DNA of 5,199 nt from Lentisphaerota bacterium (GTDB lineage: Bacteria > Verrucomicrobiota > Kiritimatiellia > RFP12 > UBA1067): NCBI GenBank assembly GCA_015061765.1, contig SUVZ01000303.1:1-5199 (forward strand), written 5' to 3'. Positions within the stretch are counted from its first letter, which is position 1, and each line of letters begins with the position of its first letter. Of this stretch, positions 1-5,199 are shown one piece after another. Under the pieces are notes generated by a model. The model did not search any database. It saw nothing but the letters and a program-made list of their open reading frames with translations, and had not been told where the DNA came from. The translations under genes were made by a program, and so were the position numbers.

Positions 1-1326
1 CACGCGCGCTATTTCACCGGTAGAGGCAATCTGCGCCAAAGGCCTCGCCGACTCGCCCGGATTGGGCTCGAACCTGTACACGACGGCATCGCAACCGGTT
101 GAATCCGGTTCACGAGGCTCGAGCGCGACCGAGAAGCCCGCCTTGAGGAACCCGAGGCCGCGCAGTTCCCCGGTGACGGCCTTGCCGAGTTTCGCCCCGG
201 CCTTTCTGCGTGACGCGGTAAGTGCCGCGCCACACTCCACCACACGCTTCTCCGCGGCGGCGATCTCCACATCCAACTCCTGAATCTTGACATCGCGGTC
301 CTCAAGGTCAGAAAGCTTCTGCGCACGCCTCTCACGAAGTTCAAGAACATCGGCGACCGTCGCGCAGGCATATTTGCGCTTCAGTCTGCGCACAAGCGTG
401 ATCCTGTCGTCCAGAGCCTGAAGCGTCTCGGGATCGGCGTCTATGCGACTTACGGAGTCCGCGACCGTGCGAGACAGTTCCTGGACTGATGTTATCACGT
501 TCTCAAGCTCGTCGCTCCATTCATTCGCGACCTCATGGTACTTCGCCATCTCGCGGAACCTATTCCCCGCCAGGACAAGCAGATCTGCCGCCGACTCCAC
601 TCCAGACGCCCCATACGAACCGCCGTCGCCGCCAGTGAGCGCGGCTGTCGCCGCATTCGCCGCCTCGACAATCTCTGCCGCGTGCGCCGCCGCCGCATGA
701 CGCGCCGCAAGGGCATCCTCATCATCTTCCGTGAGCTGGGCGGCATCGATCTCGTCAACACTGTGGCGAAGCCGCTCGATCTCATCAACGACATCTACCG
801 TCCCTGAAAGCGCCGTCCTGCGCGCACGAAGCCCAGACAACTCATTCCACGCGGCGGCGTAGCCGGAAGCATCCACCCTTCCGTAACGATCGAGCGTGTC
901 GCGCTGAAAATCTTCGTCTACAAGCGAACGCCTGTCGTTCGGACCATGTATGTCGACCAGCAGATCGCCGAGCGACCGAAGGGTCTGGACCGACGCCGCA
1001 GAATCGTTTATCCACACACGGCTTCCACCACTCGCCGAAATCACGCGCCTAACCAGAAGCACGCCATCCTCGCACGGCGGCAATCCCTGCCCATCAAGAA
1101 ACGAGTCCACGTCTCCGGCGTCAAACTCCGCTTCTATGCGGGCTTCCCTGCAACCGTCGCGGACCGCGCCCGCGTCCGCACGTGCGCCAAGTGCAAGCGT
1201 GAGCGCCCCCATGAAAACGCTCTTTCCCGCACCGGTCTCGCCGGTGATGACGGTAAGACCGTCGCGAAACTCCGCCTCGGCATGTTCCACCACGGCAAGA
1301 TTGTCAACTTTCAGCCGTCTGAGCAT
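1..1326 (-). CDS. recN: RecN, DNA repair ATPase (5' portion, runs off the left edge)
   Basis: RecN is a cytoplasmic SMC-like ATPase acting early in RecA-dependent double-strand-break repair. The 442 codons present have no stop; the family is usually about 550 residues, so roughly the last fifth is missing. Residues 1-28 form the usual RecN opening (MLRRLKVDNLAVVEH), followed by Walker A GETGAGKS at 29-36, the RRVIS segment at 93-97 and the SRVWIND strand at 102-108. IHGPND at 126-131 replaces the common HGQH-type motif. Residues about 150-370 are a charged, Ala-rich coiled-coil arm containing the family segment DPETLQALDDRI and LKRKYA (298-320). NPGE (422-425) and the ABC signature STGEIAR (435-441) begin the second ATPase half; Walker B lies off the window. 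The ATG is one base after the gspK stop and has a perfect AGGAGG nine bases upstream. Family assignment is very secure; the motif variants look lineage-specific rather than damaging, since the frame is intact. Confidence 0.96.
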   Translation of the reverse strand, partial: MLRRLKVDNLAVVEHAEAEFRDGLTVITGETGAGKSVFMGALTLALGARADAGAVRDGCREARIEAEFDAGDVDSFLDGQGLPPCEDGVLLVRRVISASGGSRVWINDSAASVQTLRSLGDLLVDIHGPNDRRSLVDEDFQRDTLDRYGRVDASGYAAAWNELSGLRARRTALSGTVDVVDEIERLRHSVDEIDAAQLTEDDEDALAARHAAAAHAAEIVEAANAATAALTGGDGGSYGASGVESAADLLVLAGNRFREMAKYHEVANEWSDELENVITSVQELSRTVADSVSRIDADPETLQALDDRITLVRRLKRKYACATVADVLELRERRAQKLSDLEDRDVKIQELDVEIAAAEKRVVECGAALTASRRKAGAKLGKAVTGELRGLGFLKAGFSVALEPREPDSTGCDAVVYRFEPNPGESARPLAQIASTGEIARV

Positions 1327-1327
1327 A

Positions 1328-2557
1328 TTACGGATCCTCCTGCCAACGAATGTATCGAACCTTGCCGTTGTCCACTATCGCAACAGCCTTCACCGTATGC
1401 GTAATGCCCAGCGACTCTCCTGTAATCGAAACCTCGAAGAACTTTTCGGGAGCGTACGAAAGATACTGCTGCGCCTCCTGCTGGATGTAGCTGGAACCGC
1501 CACCCACCGCATCCTGCACACGGAGCTGGAGATCATTCCAATCCTTGAACGTGCCGACGTCATCATCCATTGCGCCGCCGGAAAGGTTCTCGCGTTGGTT
1601 GCCGGTTTTACGGATTTCCACTATCGCGGAGGCTATGTCCATTGCGTTGGAGACATCCTGCTCGCTAAACGCCGCCGATCCGGTGGAGGACGGCTGCCAT
1701 ATTCCAGGCACGGTCACGAGAATGTCCGAGTCTGCTATGTTGGCGTTCACCTTTCCCGAGCCGAACACCGTGAAATACTTTCTGATGCCCTTCACCTCGA
1801 TCTGCTCGTCCCTGTCTGCCATCGGATTAAGTATTCCGCCGTCAAGCAGCGCCTGTGCGCTTATCGGCTCCTCCTCATATTCATTGAAGCCCTTCAGATG
1901 CATGAGGTCGTCCAGGTCCGTAATCTCCCCGTCACGCGATGCCGGAAGGTAGTTGGCATTCTTCTCCACATCCCTGCCATCGACAAAATCCTCGTAGGCC
2001 AGCTTGTAGAAGTCGGTCTCCGCACCGCCGTCCCCGGTCATCGTACCGTCAGTGTCACGCCAATCGCACCAGCTGTCCACAATACCGTCCCAATAGTCCT
2101 CCGGTACGCCGGACACCGCCAGTATCGCCTCCCATATCTTTGCGAAGTTTGAATCGCCACCAGCATAGAGATTGTTGATGTTCCACTTGGCCTCAATGGG
2201 TTTGATCCTCACTGTGACCGATCCGCCGCCGGGATTGAGCGCGTCTACGGGCACCGCGCCGGTTGAGCATTCCCGGTTATCCTTCAGATCCACCTTCTCC
2301 ATGTACCAGCGGTCGTCTTCAAGCTTCTCCTCGTAGTTCGTCTCCTCGTCGACCGTTACATTCTGGTAGTCAAGCATTATGACCTCAGCAATCGCAATGC
2401 CGGCATCGGTAAGATGATCTACGCGCACCCGTTCCTGAAGATACAGGTTTATGCGCGTCTGGAGCTGGGCGTCGACGGCATATGTCGCTATCAACACCGA
2501 CAGGACCGCAAGAATCCAGATTGCGCCGACAAGCGCACTGCCACGGCGAATGTTCAT
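1328..2557 (-). CDS. gspK: GspK, minor pseudopilin of the type II secretion pseudopilus tip
   Basis: 409 residues, the largest pseudopilin here, as expected for GspK. In the family it caps the GspI-GspJ-GspK tip complex in the periplasm. The leader MNIRRG precedes a hydrophobic helix (7-25, SALVGAIWILAVLSVL). It lacks Glu at mature position 5, which is normal for GspK alone among pseudopilins. KWNINNL (124-130) and SWCDWRDTDG (162-171), followed by GAETDFY (178-184), match the conserved 'DW.D.D...GAE..Y' block that leads into the SAM-like helical domain; ITDLDDLMHLKGF (212-224) matches the 'EL..v.G' element. GSGKVNANIAD (266-276) is the later conserved Asn-rich strand. The start is set by the leader and by GGGAGG nine bases upstream of the ATG, which overlaps the gspJ stop as ATGA. 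Unlike GspG-J it ends in an acidic QEDP. Confidence is high from sequence plus position after gspJ. Confidence 0.93.
   Translation of the reverse strand: MNIRRGSALVGAIWILAVLSVLIATYAVDAQLQTRINLYLQERVRVDHLTDAGIAIAEVIMLDYQNVTVDEETNYEEKLEDDRWYMEKVDLKDNRECSTGAVPVDALNPGGGSVTVRIKPIEAKWNINNLYAGGDSNFAKIWEAILAVSGVPEDYWDGIVDSWCDWRDTDGTMTGDGGAETDFYKLAYEDFVDGRDVEKNANYLPASRDGEITDLDDLMHLKGFNEYEEEPISAQALLDGGILNPMADRDEQIEVKGIRKYFTVFGSGKVNANIADSDILVTVPGIWQPSSTGSAAFSEQDVSNAMDIASAIVEIRKTGNQRENLSGGAMDDDVGTFKDWNDLQLRVQDAVGGGSSYIQQEAQQYLSYAPEKFFEVSITGESLGITHTVKAVAIVDNGKVRYIRWQEDP
1336..1341 (-). promoter_or_regulatory. Ribosome binding site of recN
   Basis: The minus strand reads AGGAGG followed by nine bases and ATG (1326-1324). 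It is the strongest Shine-Dalgarno in the window and lies inside the last codons of gspK. It fixes the recN start and suggests recN is efficiently translated from the secretion transcript, coupled to termination of gspK. Confidence 0.85.
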
Positions 2558-3315
2558 TTCTTCTTGCCTCCCTTGTCCCCGTCCATACCTGACGAATCGA
2601 TCTTCAGAGGATTCTGCGATATGTCCCAAAGCGGCATCTCTACAACCCGCACGACCGGATACGGTTCCTTGCCCTCCTCAAGTGGCTTCATCCAAAATGT
2701 CAGCTGAACACGGCGCGGGATGCAGTTTGACGTATCCCACACATCCCGCCAGTTGGCGCGGTCGGCGTCGAACGGCTGATCCTTGTCCAGAACGCGGCAG
2801 TCGAACCCCTGCACGTTCTCGCTCAAGACGAAACGGTCCCAGTTCTCAAGATCCTCTTCATCGAAGTCCTCCGGGCGGAACTTGTTCTCGCCGATGACGT
2901 CGCACACGAGTCCTCCATTCTCATACGCCTCAACGTCGCTTTCGCCCGGCTTCACGACATAGATCGAAACATGGTGCGCCGCCTTGGAGAAACGAGAGTT
3001 TCGTCCTACGATGGCCGGGCCCAGCTTCGTCCAGGCTATCATATCGGACTCTTCCGGGTCATTGCGGTCGTTACCGTTCTCCAGCTGAAACCCATCCGCG
3101 ACCGTGGTTTCGCCGCTTGTCGGGAAATATGCGCTGCGCAACGCACTGGTTATCTGCGCGAGAGCGTAATCAGTGCGCTGCATATTGTCGGCCATCTCCG
3201 TGGCGAGATTCCAGTTTCTGATGATCGTGTGGAACGTCCACGTCGATACGATGGTGAGAATCGAAAGTATCAATACGGCGAGCATCAGCTCCACTATGGT
3301 GAACGCCTTCTTCAT
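2554..3315 (-). CDS. gspJ: GspJ, minor pseudopilin
   Basis: 253 residues, somewhat longer than typical GspJ (about 200). It is expected in the tip heterotrimer with GspI and GspK. Leader MKKA is followed by FTIVELMLAVLILSILTIVS (mature start Phe5, Glu+5 at residue 9). Position -1 is Ala instead of the usual Gly. The helix continues to NMQRTDYALAQITSAL (44-59), matching the family's long amphipathic N-terminal helix. The diagnostic GspJ region is present at 163-208: VLSENVQGFDCRVLD, then a W...W pair (189, 193) and IPRRVQLTFW, corresponding to the family's 'yld...W...W...LP..v.l' pattern. Cysteines at 138, 173 and 198 could allow one disulfide after export. The C-terminus is GDKGGKKK. The start ATG overlaps the gspI stop (ATGA) with GGAGA eight bases upstream; an in-frame TTG at 3330 is less likely because it would lengthen the leader and bypass this site. 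Confidence 0.88.
   Translation of the reverse strand: MKKAFTIVELMLAVLILSILTIVSTWTFHTIIRNWNLATEMADNMQRTDYALAQITSALRSAYFPTSGETTVADGFQLENGNDRNDPEESDMIAWTKLGPAIVGRNSRFSKAAHHVSIYVVKPGESDVEAYENGGLVCDVIGENKFRPEDFDEEDLENWDRFVLSENVQGFDCRVLDKDQPFDADRANWRDVWDTSNCIPRRVQLTFWMKPLEEGKEPYPVVRVVEMPLWDISQNPLKIDSSGMDGDKGGKKK
2567..2572 (-). promoter_or_regulatory. Ribosome binding site of gspK
   Basis: GGGAGG on the minus strand, nine bases before the ATG at 2557. It lies within the last codons of gspJ and selects this ATG, which gives a six-residue prepilin leader, over an in-frame upstream opening at 2629. Confidence 0.75.
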
Positions 3316-3800
3316 CGCTTCTTTCTCCAAAGCGTGATGACCGTGGTCTCGCTGCGGTCCTTGCTACGCCTTGCATGCCCCCACCTGATCACCGTTCGCA
3401 CGGTGTACAGATATCCGCTCCGGGCCAATTCCTCGTCGTCGATATCGTCCACCGTCCGTTCAAATGTGTAGTATTCAAGTTCATCCCTGCGCTCTTTGGT
3501 TATGTCATCCAGCTCAAGGTCGCGCAAGAGCGTCAACGCCTCGGTCTCCTCAATGTTGAGGAACTCGTTGTCCAACGGATCGTCAGAGACCTGATCTGGT
3601 GACGGCAGCGGATACAGCGTCTCACCCAACATGAGGACATACTGAGCGGTCTCAAACCCCTGCGTGGCCCGCATTATCCGCTGGCACTGCATAAACGCCG
3701 TAAGAAGAGCCACAAGCCCGAGCGAGAGGATTATGGTCGCCACCATAACCTCCAGGAGCGTAAAACCCATGCGAAATCTACCGGCGGCGTTTACGGGCAT
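3312..3800 (-). CDS. gspI: GspI, minor pseudopilin
   Basis: 162 residues. In the family GspI is the hub of the tip complex, binding GspJ and GspK. The leader MPVNAAGRFRMG ends in Gly12; the mature protein starts FTLLEVMVATIILSLGLVAL with Glu+5 at residue 17, and the helix continues to about residue 55 (FETAQYVLMLGE resembles the family's 'A..lA...l.e' stretch). A Pro/Asp/Glu-rich middle (64-109) follows, then the C-terminal sheet YTFERTVDDI and YLYTVRTVIRW (111-140), matching the 'v..v.v.V.W' end of the family, and a basic tail WRKKR. Three in-frame ATGs compete (3851, 3800, 3770). I chose 3800 because AAGGGAGA lies seven bases upstream; 3770 would leave only MG before the cleavage site and has no such site. 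This start overlaps the gspH 3' end by 23 bp, implying coupled translation. Confidence 0.86.
   Translation of the reverse strand: MPVNAAGRFRMGFTLLEVMVATIILSLGLVALLTAFMQCQRIMRATQGFETAQYVLMLGETLYPLPSPDQVSDDPLDNEFLNIEETEALTLLRDLELDDITKERRDELEYYTFERTVDDIDDEELARSGYLYTVRTVIRWGHARRSKDRSETTVITLWRKKR
3324..3328 (-). promoter_or_regulatory. Ribosome binding site of gspJ
   Basis: GGAGA on the minus strand, eight bases before the ATG at 3315, inside the terminal codons of gspI. It supports ATG 3315 over the upstream in-frame TTG at 3330. Confidence 0.7.
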
Positions 3801-4632
3801 CACCACGTCTCCCTTCGCCGTCCACACCGTCTCCGACAGTGGCCTTACCACTGCGAGAAATGTTTATCGCAAACCCTTCATCAGCCTCTGACGCATCCTG
3901 TAGCCTGATGATGATTCTGTGAGGGTTCACATTCCCGTTCGTCTCATAGGTAACGGACACAGGTTTCTCCTCGCCGTCCGATTCCTCCATATCCTTCCGC
4001 TCGTTCTCCCTGCCGATGTCGAGACTGTTAAAGACATCCACGACCGGCTTTTCCCTCTCCGGCTGCCTGAGGGAAAGAGACGCCGCGACCTCCGGAGGCA
4101 GCGGCTCGCCGTCCTCGCCAAGGACCTCAACCCTGATTTCAATCCCGTCGTATTCGCCCTCGGCATCCTCCTTGGCGAGTTCTTCGGGATTGAGAGCCTG
4201 ACGCGTGTAGAAAAAGCTCTTTTTCTCCTTCTCGACCGCACCCGACGCCCCCTGAGGCGAATCGCCGGCAGCATCAACAGACCCGACCTCCTCGACCTCA
4301 GCGGCAACTTCCGCGGCTGTTTGCGTAACTTCGCCATTGACCTCCTGATATATCGGATCGGAAGGGGCGCCCACCTCGCCGGAACCGGTCGTCTCGCCGG
4401 ATATTCGGACCTCGACGCGCCCCTTCCTGTGGAAGGTAATGACGACGGGACGCTGCCTGAGAAGAGCAAGCGATGAGGCGTAGCGCGAGAGCTGGATCAC
4501 TCCACGTGTCGCCTCCTTCACCTTTACGGCGCCGCGCCCGGAAGCTACGCTCATGACCGCGCTGGCGAGCATTATCGCAATGATGCCAACGACTATCAGA
4601 ATCTCAATAAGCGTAAAACCGGCGCGCCTCAC
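3778..4632 (-). CDS. gspH: GspH-like minor pseudopilin with large acidic inserts
   Basis: 284 residues from a GTG start; GspH is normally about 150-200. The leader MRRAG precedes FTLIEILIVVGIIAIMLASA (Glu+5 at residue 10), then the helix to QLSRYASSLALLRQRPVVITF (47-67), which is very GspH-like, and a first strand RKGRVEVRI. Two regions look inserted: about 79-138 (Gly/Glu/Ala-rich, with AAEVAAEVEEV) and about 172-223 (Glu/Pro/Asp-rich). The C-terminal core VTYETNGNVNPHRIIIRL and FAINISRSGKATV (227-266) fits the 'v.f...G......i.l.....i.i...G.v' end of the family. The last residues are strongly basic (ARKRRR) and overlap the gspI start. No ATG is available near the leader, and any start further upstream would put a long Arg-rich segment ahead of the prepilin site, so GTG 4632 is chosen. 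Its ribosome binding site is unusual (see the hairpin entry). It could be another minor pseudopilin class, but its place between gspG and gspI argues for GspH. Confidence 0.82.
   Translation of the reverse strand: MRRAGFTLIEILIVVGIIAIMLASAVMSVASGRGAVKVKEATRGVIQLSRYASSLALLRQRPVVITFHRKGRVEVRISGETTGSGEVGAPSDPIYQEVNGEVTQTAAEVAAEVEEVGSVDAAGDSPQGASGAVEKEKKSFFYTRQALNPEELAKEDAEGEYDGIEIRVEVLGEDGEPLPPEVAASLSLRQPEREKPVVDVFNSLDIGRENERKDMEESDGEEKPVSVTYETNGNVNPHRIIIRLQDASEADEGFAINISRSGKATVGDGVDGEGRRGDARKRRR
3808..3815 (-). promoter_or_regulatory. Ribosome binding site of gspI (decides the start)
   Basis: AAGGGAGA on the minus strand, seven bases before the ATG at 3800. It lies inside the last codons of gspH and favours this ATG over those at 3851 and 3770. 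Confidence 0.7.
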
Positions 4633-4641
4633 GGTGTCAAC

Positions 4642-4658
4642 ACCCGCTGAACGCGGGT
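4642..4658 (-). promoter_or_regulatory. Hairpin between gspG and gspH, probably bridging the gspH ribosome binding site
   Basis: A perfect 6-bp GC-rich stem (acccgc 4642-4647 with gcgggt 4653-4658) closes a 5-base loop in the 34-bp gap between the gspG stop and the gspH GTG. Just 5' of it in the transcript is GGAG (4662-4659), and nine bases separate its 3' foot from the GTG. No good Shine-Dalgarno exists within the normal distance of this GTG. If the stem forms, GGAG is brought to about nine bases from the start. A competing palindrome, GGTG-TTGA-CACC (4633-4644), overlaps its 3' foot. No U-run follows, so it is not a conventional terminator. The geometry is seen directly; the role is inferred. 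Confidence 0.5.
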
Positions 4659-4666
4659 CTCCGCAA

Positions 4667-5086
4667 TTACTTCTTCCTGCTCTCGACGTTCGTGATGTCG
4701 TCTTCGGTGCCCATTTCGCCGTCAGGACCCGCGGACGTGATCTTCGGACGCTTCTTGCCGCGCTTCTCGAACTGGAGCGGAGTGCCCCACGGATCTTCGG
4801 TGCCACCCTGGAGAAGCGCATCCTCGTCCTCGGTCTCCTCCGTGAGGACATCAAGCGAATCGGGATACTTGCCGCCGTGCTTCATGCTGTAGGCGACAAG
4901 GGCCTCCTCGACATTCTTGATCTGAACGCGGGCAGACGCCACGCGAGCCTCGTTCATCTTGCCCGTCACGTTTGGAATCAGCACCGCGACCAGAAGGCCT
5001 ATGATGCCGACAACCACCATGATTTCGATGAGCGTAAAGCCCTGCTCTGCCTTACGGACGATCTTCTTTATTTCTTCCCTCTTCAT
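4667..5086 (-). CDS. gspG: GspG, major pseudopilin
   Basis: 139 residues, the usual size. GspG is the repeating subunit of the T2SS pseudopilus, made as an inner-membrane precursor, cleaved and N-methylated by the prepilin peptidase, then polymerised into the periplasm. The leader of 16 residues ends in Gln-Gly; the mature protein begins FTLIEIMVVVGIIGLLVAVLI (Glu+5 at residue 21) and continues PNVTGKMNEARVASARVQI, closely matching family consensus. AYSMKHGGKYPDSLDVL (65-81), DPWGTPLQF (98-106) and SAGPDGEMGTEDDI (118-131) are the classic GspG blocks; in known GspG structures the last loop holds a structural calcium ion bound by conserved acidic residues, which are present here. An acidic stretch (82-89) and a basic end (SRKK) flank the core. 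The ATG has AAGGA seven bases upstream. This is the clearest T2SS marker in the window. Confidence 0.96.
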   Translation of the reverse strand: MKREEIKKIVRKAEQGFTLIEIMVVVGIIGLLVAVLIPNVTGKMNEARVASARVQIKNVEEALVAYSMKHGGKYPDSLDVLTEETEDEDALLQGGTEDPWGTPLQFEKRGKKRPKITSAGPDGEMGTEDDITNVESRKK

Positions 5087-5149
5087 TTCTGTTTCCTTTC
5101 TTTTATTCTTTCTAGAACCATCGCTCTTTGCTCTTCACGCATCCCCCAA
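5087..5149 (-). other. Intergenic leader of gspG
   Basis: This 63-bp gap is the longest non-coding stretch in the window. On the minus strand its gspG-proximal half is A-rich (AGAAAGAATAAAAG then the ribosome binding site). It contains an 8-bp palindrome ttctagaa at 5110-5117. I see no convincing -35/-10 pair and no terminator. A local promoter or an mRNA processing site giving extra gspG transcript is possible but not shown. Confidence 0.4.
5092..5098 (-). promoter_or_regulatory. Ribosome binding site of gspG
   Basis: AAGGAAA on the minus strand; the AAGGA core sits seven bases before the ATG at 5086. It is in an A-rich, probably unstructured leader, suited to high expression of the major subunit. 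Confidence 0.75.
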
Positions 5150-5199
5150 CTACCCTATCGCATTCACCATGCCGAACACGGCCATGAGGATTGCGAGCA
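5150..5199 (-). CDS. gspF: Probable GspF C-terminal end (T2SS inner-membrane platform protein), partial
   Basis: Only the last 15 full codons are visible, ending in a TAG at 5152-5150: LAILMAVFGMVNAIG. The hydrophobic run with a Phe followed by a short polar end resembles the last membrane helix of GspF/PilC proteins, which terminate a few residues after such a segment. Position directly upstream of gspG on the same strand matches the widespread F-G order. GspF is a polytopic inner-membrane protein that couples the GspE ATPase to pseudopilus growth. So few residues cannot prove the family; the call rests mostly on context, and any protein ending in a membrane helix would look similar. Confidence 0.5.
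   Translation of the reverse strand, partial: LAILMAVFGMVNAIG

Noticed and set aside
9..794. Minus-strand open frames (9-371 and 495-794) with Arg/Ser-rich products.
   Set aside because: They are out of frame inside recN, whose own frame is intact over 442 codons.
946..1404. A 152-codon plus-strand open frame across the recN 5' end.
   Set aside because: Antisense to recN and the gspK 3' end, overlapping another spurious frame, with no ribosome binding site or motif.
950..2152. A 400-codon open frame on the plus strand.
   Set aside because: It lies wholly antisense to recN and gspK, which have clear family motifs. Its product is a low-complexity Arg/Ser/His-rich string with no recognisable domain; such frames arise by chance in GC-rich coding DNA.
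2500..2557. Missing Glu at mature position 5 in GspK as a defect.
   Set aside because: GspK proteins characteristically lack this residue; it is normal for the family.
3919..4476. Plus- and minus-strand alternative frames inside gspH (about 180 codons each).
   Set aside because: They are compositional shadows of the acidic, GC-rich gspH inserts; the gspH frame alone has the prepilin signal and family blocks.
4642..4658. The gspG-gspH stem as an intrinsic terminator.
   Set aside because: The stem is only 6 bp and is followed by GTTGACACC, not a U-run; downstream genes need read-through.
4633..4854. Upstream extension of gspH to an ATG at 4854.
   Set aside because: It would add 74 Arg/Ser-rich residues before the prepilin leader, encoded out of frame inside gspG; the prepilin site demands a short leader.
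5110..5117. Palindrome ttctagaa as an operator upstream of gspG.
   Set aside because: Eight bases is too short to support an operator call without a second copy or a promoter nearby.

Overview
All recognisable genes lie on the minus strand and read from right to left. They form a tight run of type II secretion (T2SS) pseudopilin genes followed by recN. In transcription order: the last codons of a probable gspF (right edge), gspG (major pseudopilin), gspH, gspI, gspJ and gspK (minor pseudopilins), then the first 442 codons of recN, which runs off the left edge. After the 63-bp gap between gspF and gspG, spacing is very tight: a 34-bp gap with a hairpin (G/H), a 23-bp overlap (H/I), ATGA overlaps (I/J and J/K), and a single base between the gspK stop and the recN start. 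No terminator is visible anywhere, so the whole block looks like one translationally coupled transcript. No stretch over 70 bp is non-coding, and no RNA gene, mobile element or CRISPR array was seen.

How the genes work together: GspG is the repeating subunit of the periplasmic pseudopilus. GspH, I, J and K are low-copy subunits, with I, J and K forming the tip complex, and GspF is the inner-membrane platform on which the fibre is assembled. Each pseudopilin has a short leader, a prepilin-peptidase site and an N-terminal hydrophobic helix. RecN is an SMC-like ATPase of double-strand-break repair with no known role in secretion. Its place at the end of this operon, where gspL/gspM would stand in the proteobacterial order, is the main oddity of the layout.

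Organism: a Gram-negative (diderm) bacterium with moderately high GC. RecN variants (IHGPND in place of the usual HGQH-type motif, STGEIAR in place of SGGELSR) and the non-proteobacterial gene order suggest the PVC group (Verrucomicrobiota, Kiritimatiellota or Lentisphaerota). That placement is from memory of the family and is tentative.

There is no wholly new system here. The points most worth checking are the hairpin that may bridge a distant Shine-Dalgarno to the gspH GTG start, the polybasic C-terminal tails on four successive pseudopilins, the oversized acidic GspH, the Ala(-1) leader of GspJ, and the coupling of recN to the secretion operon.
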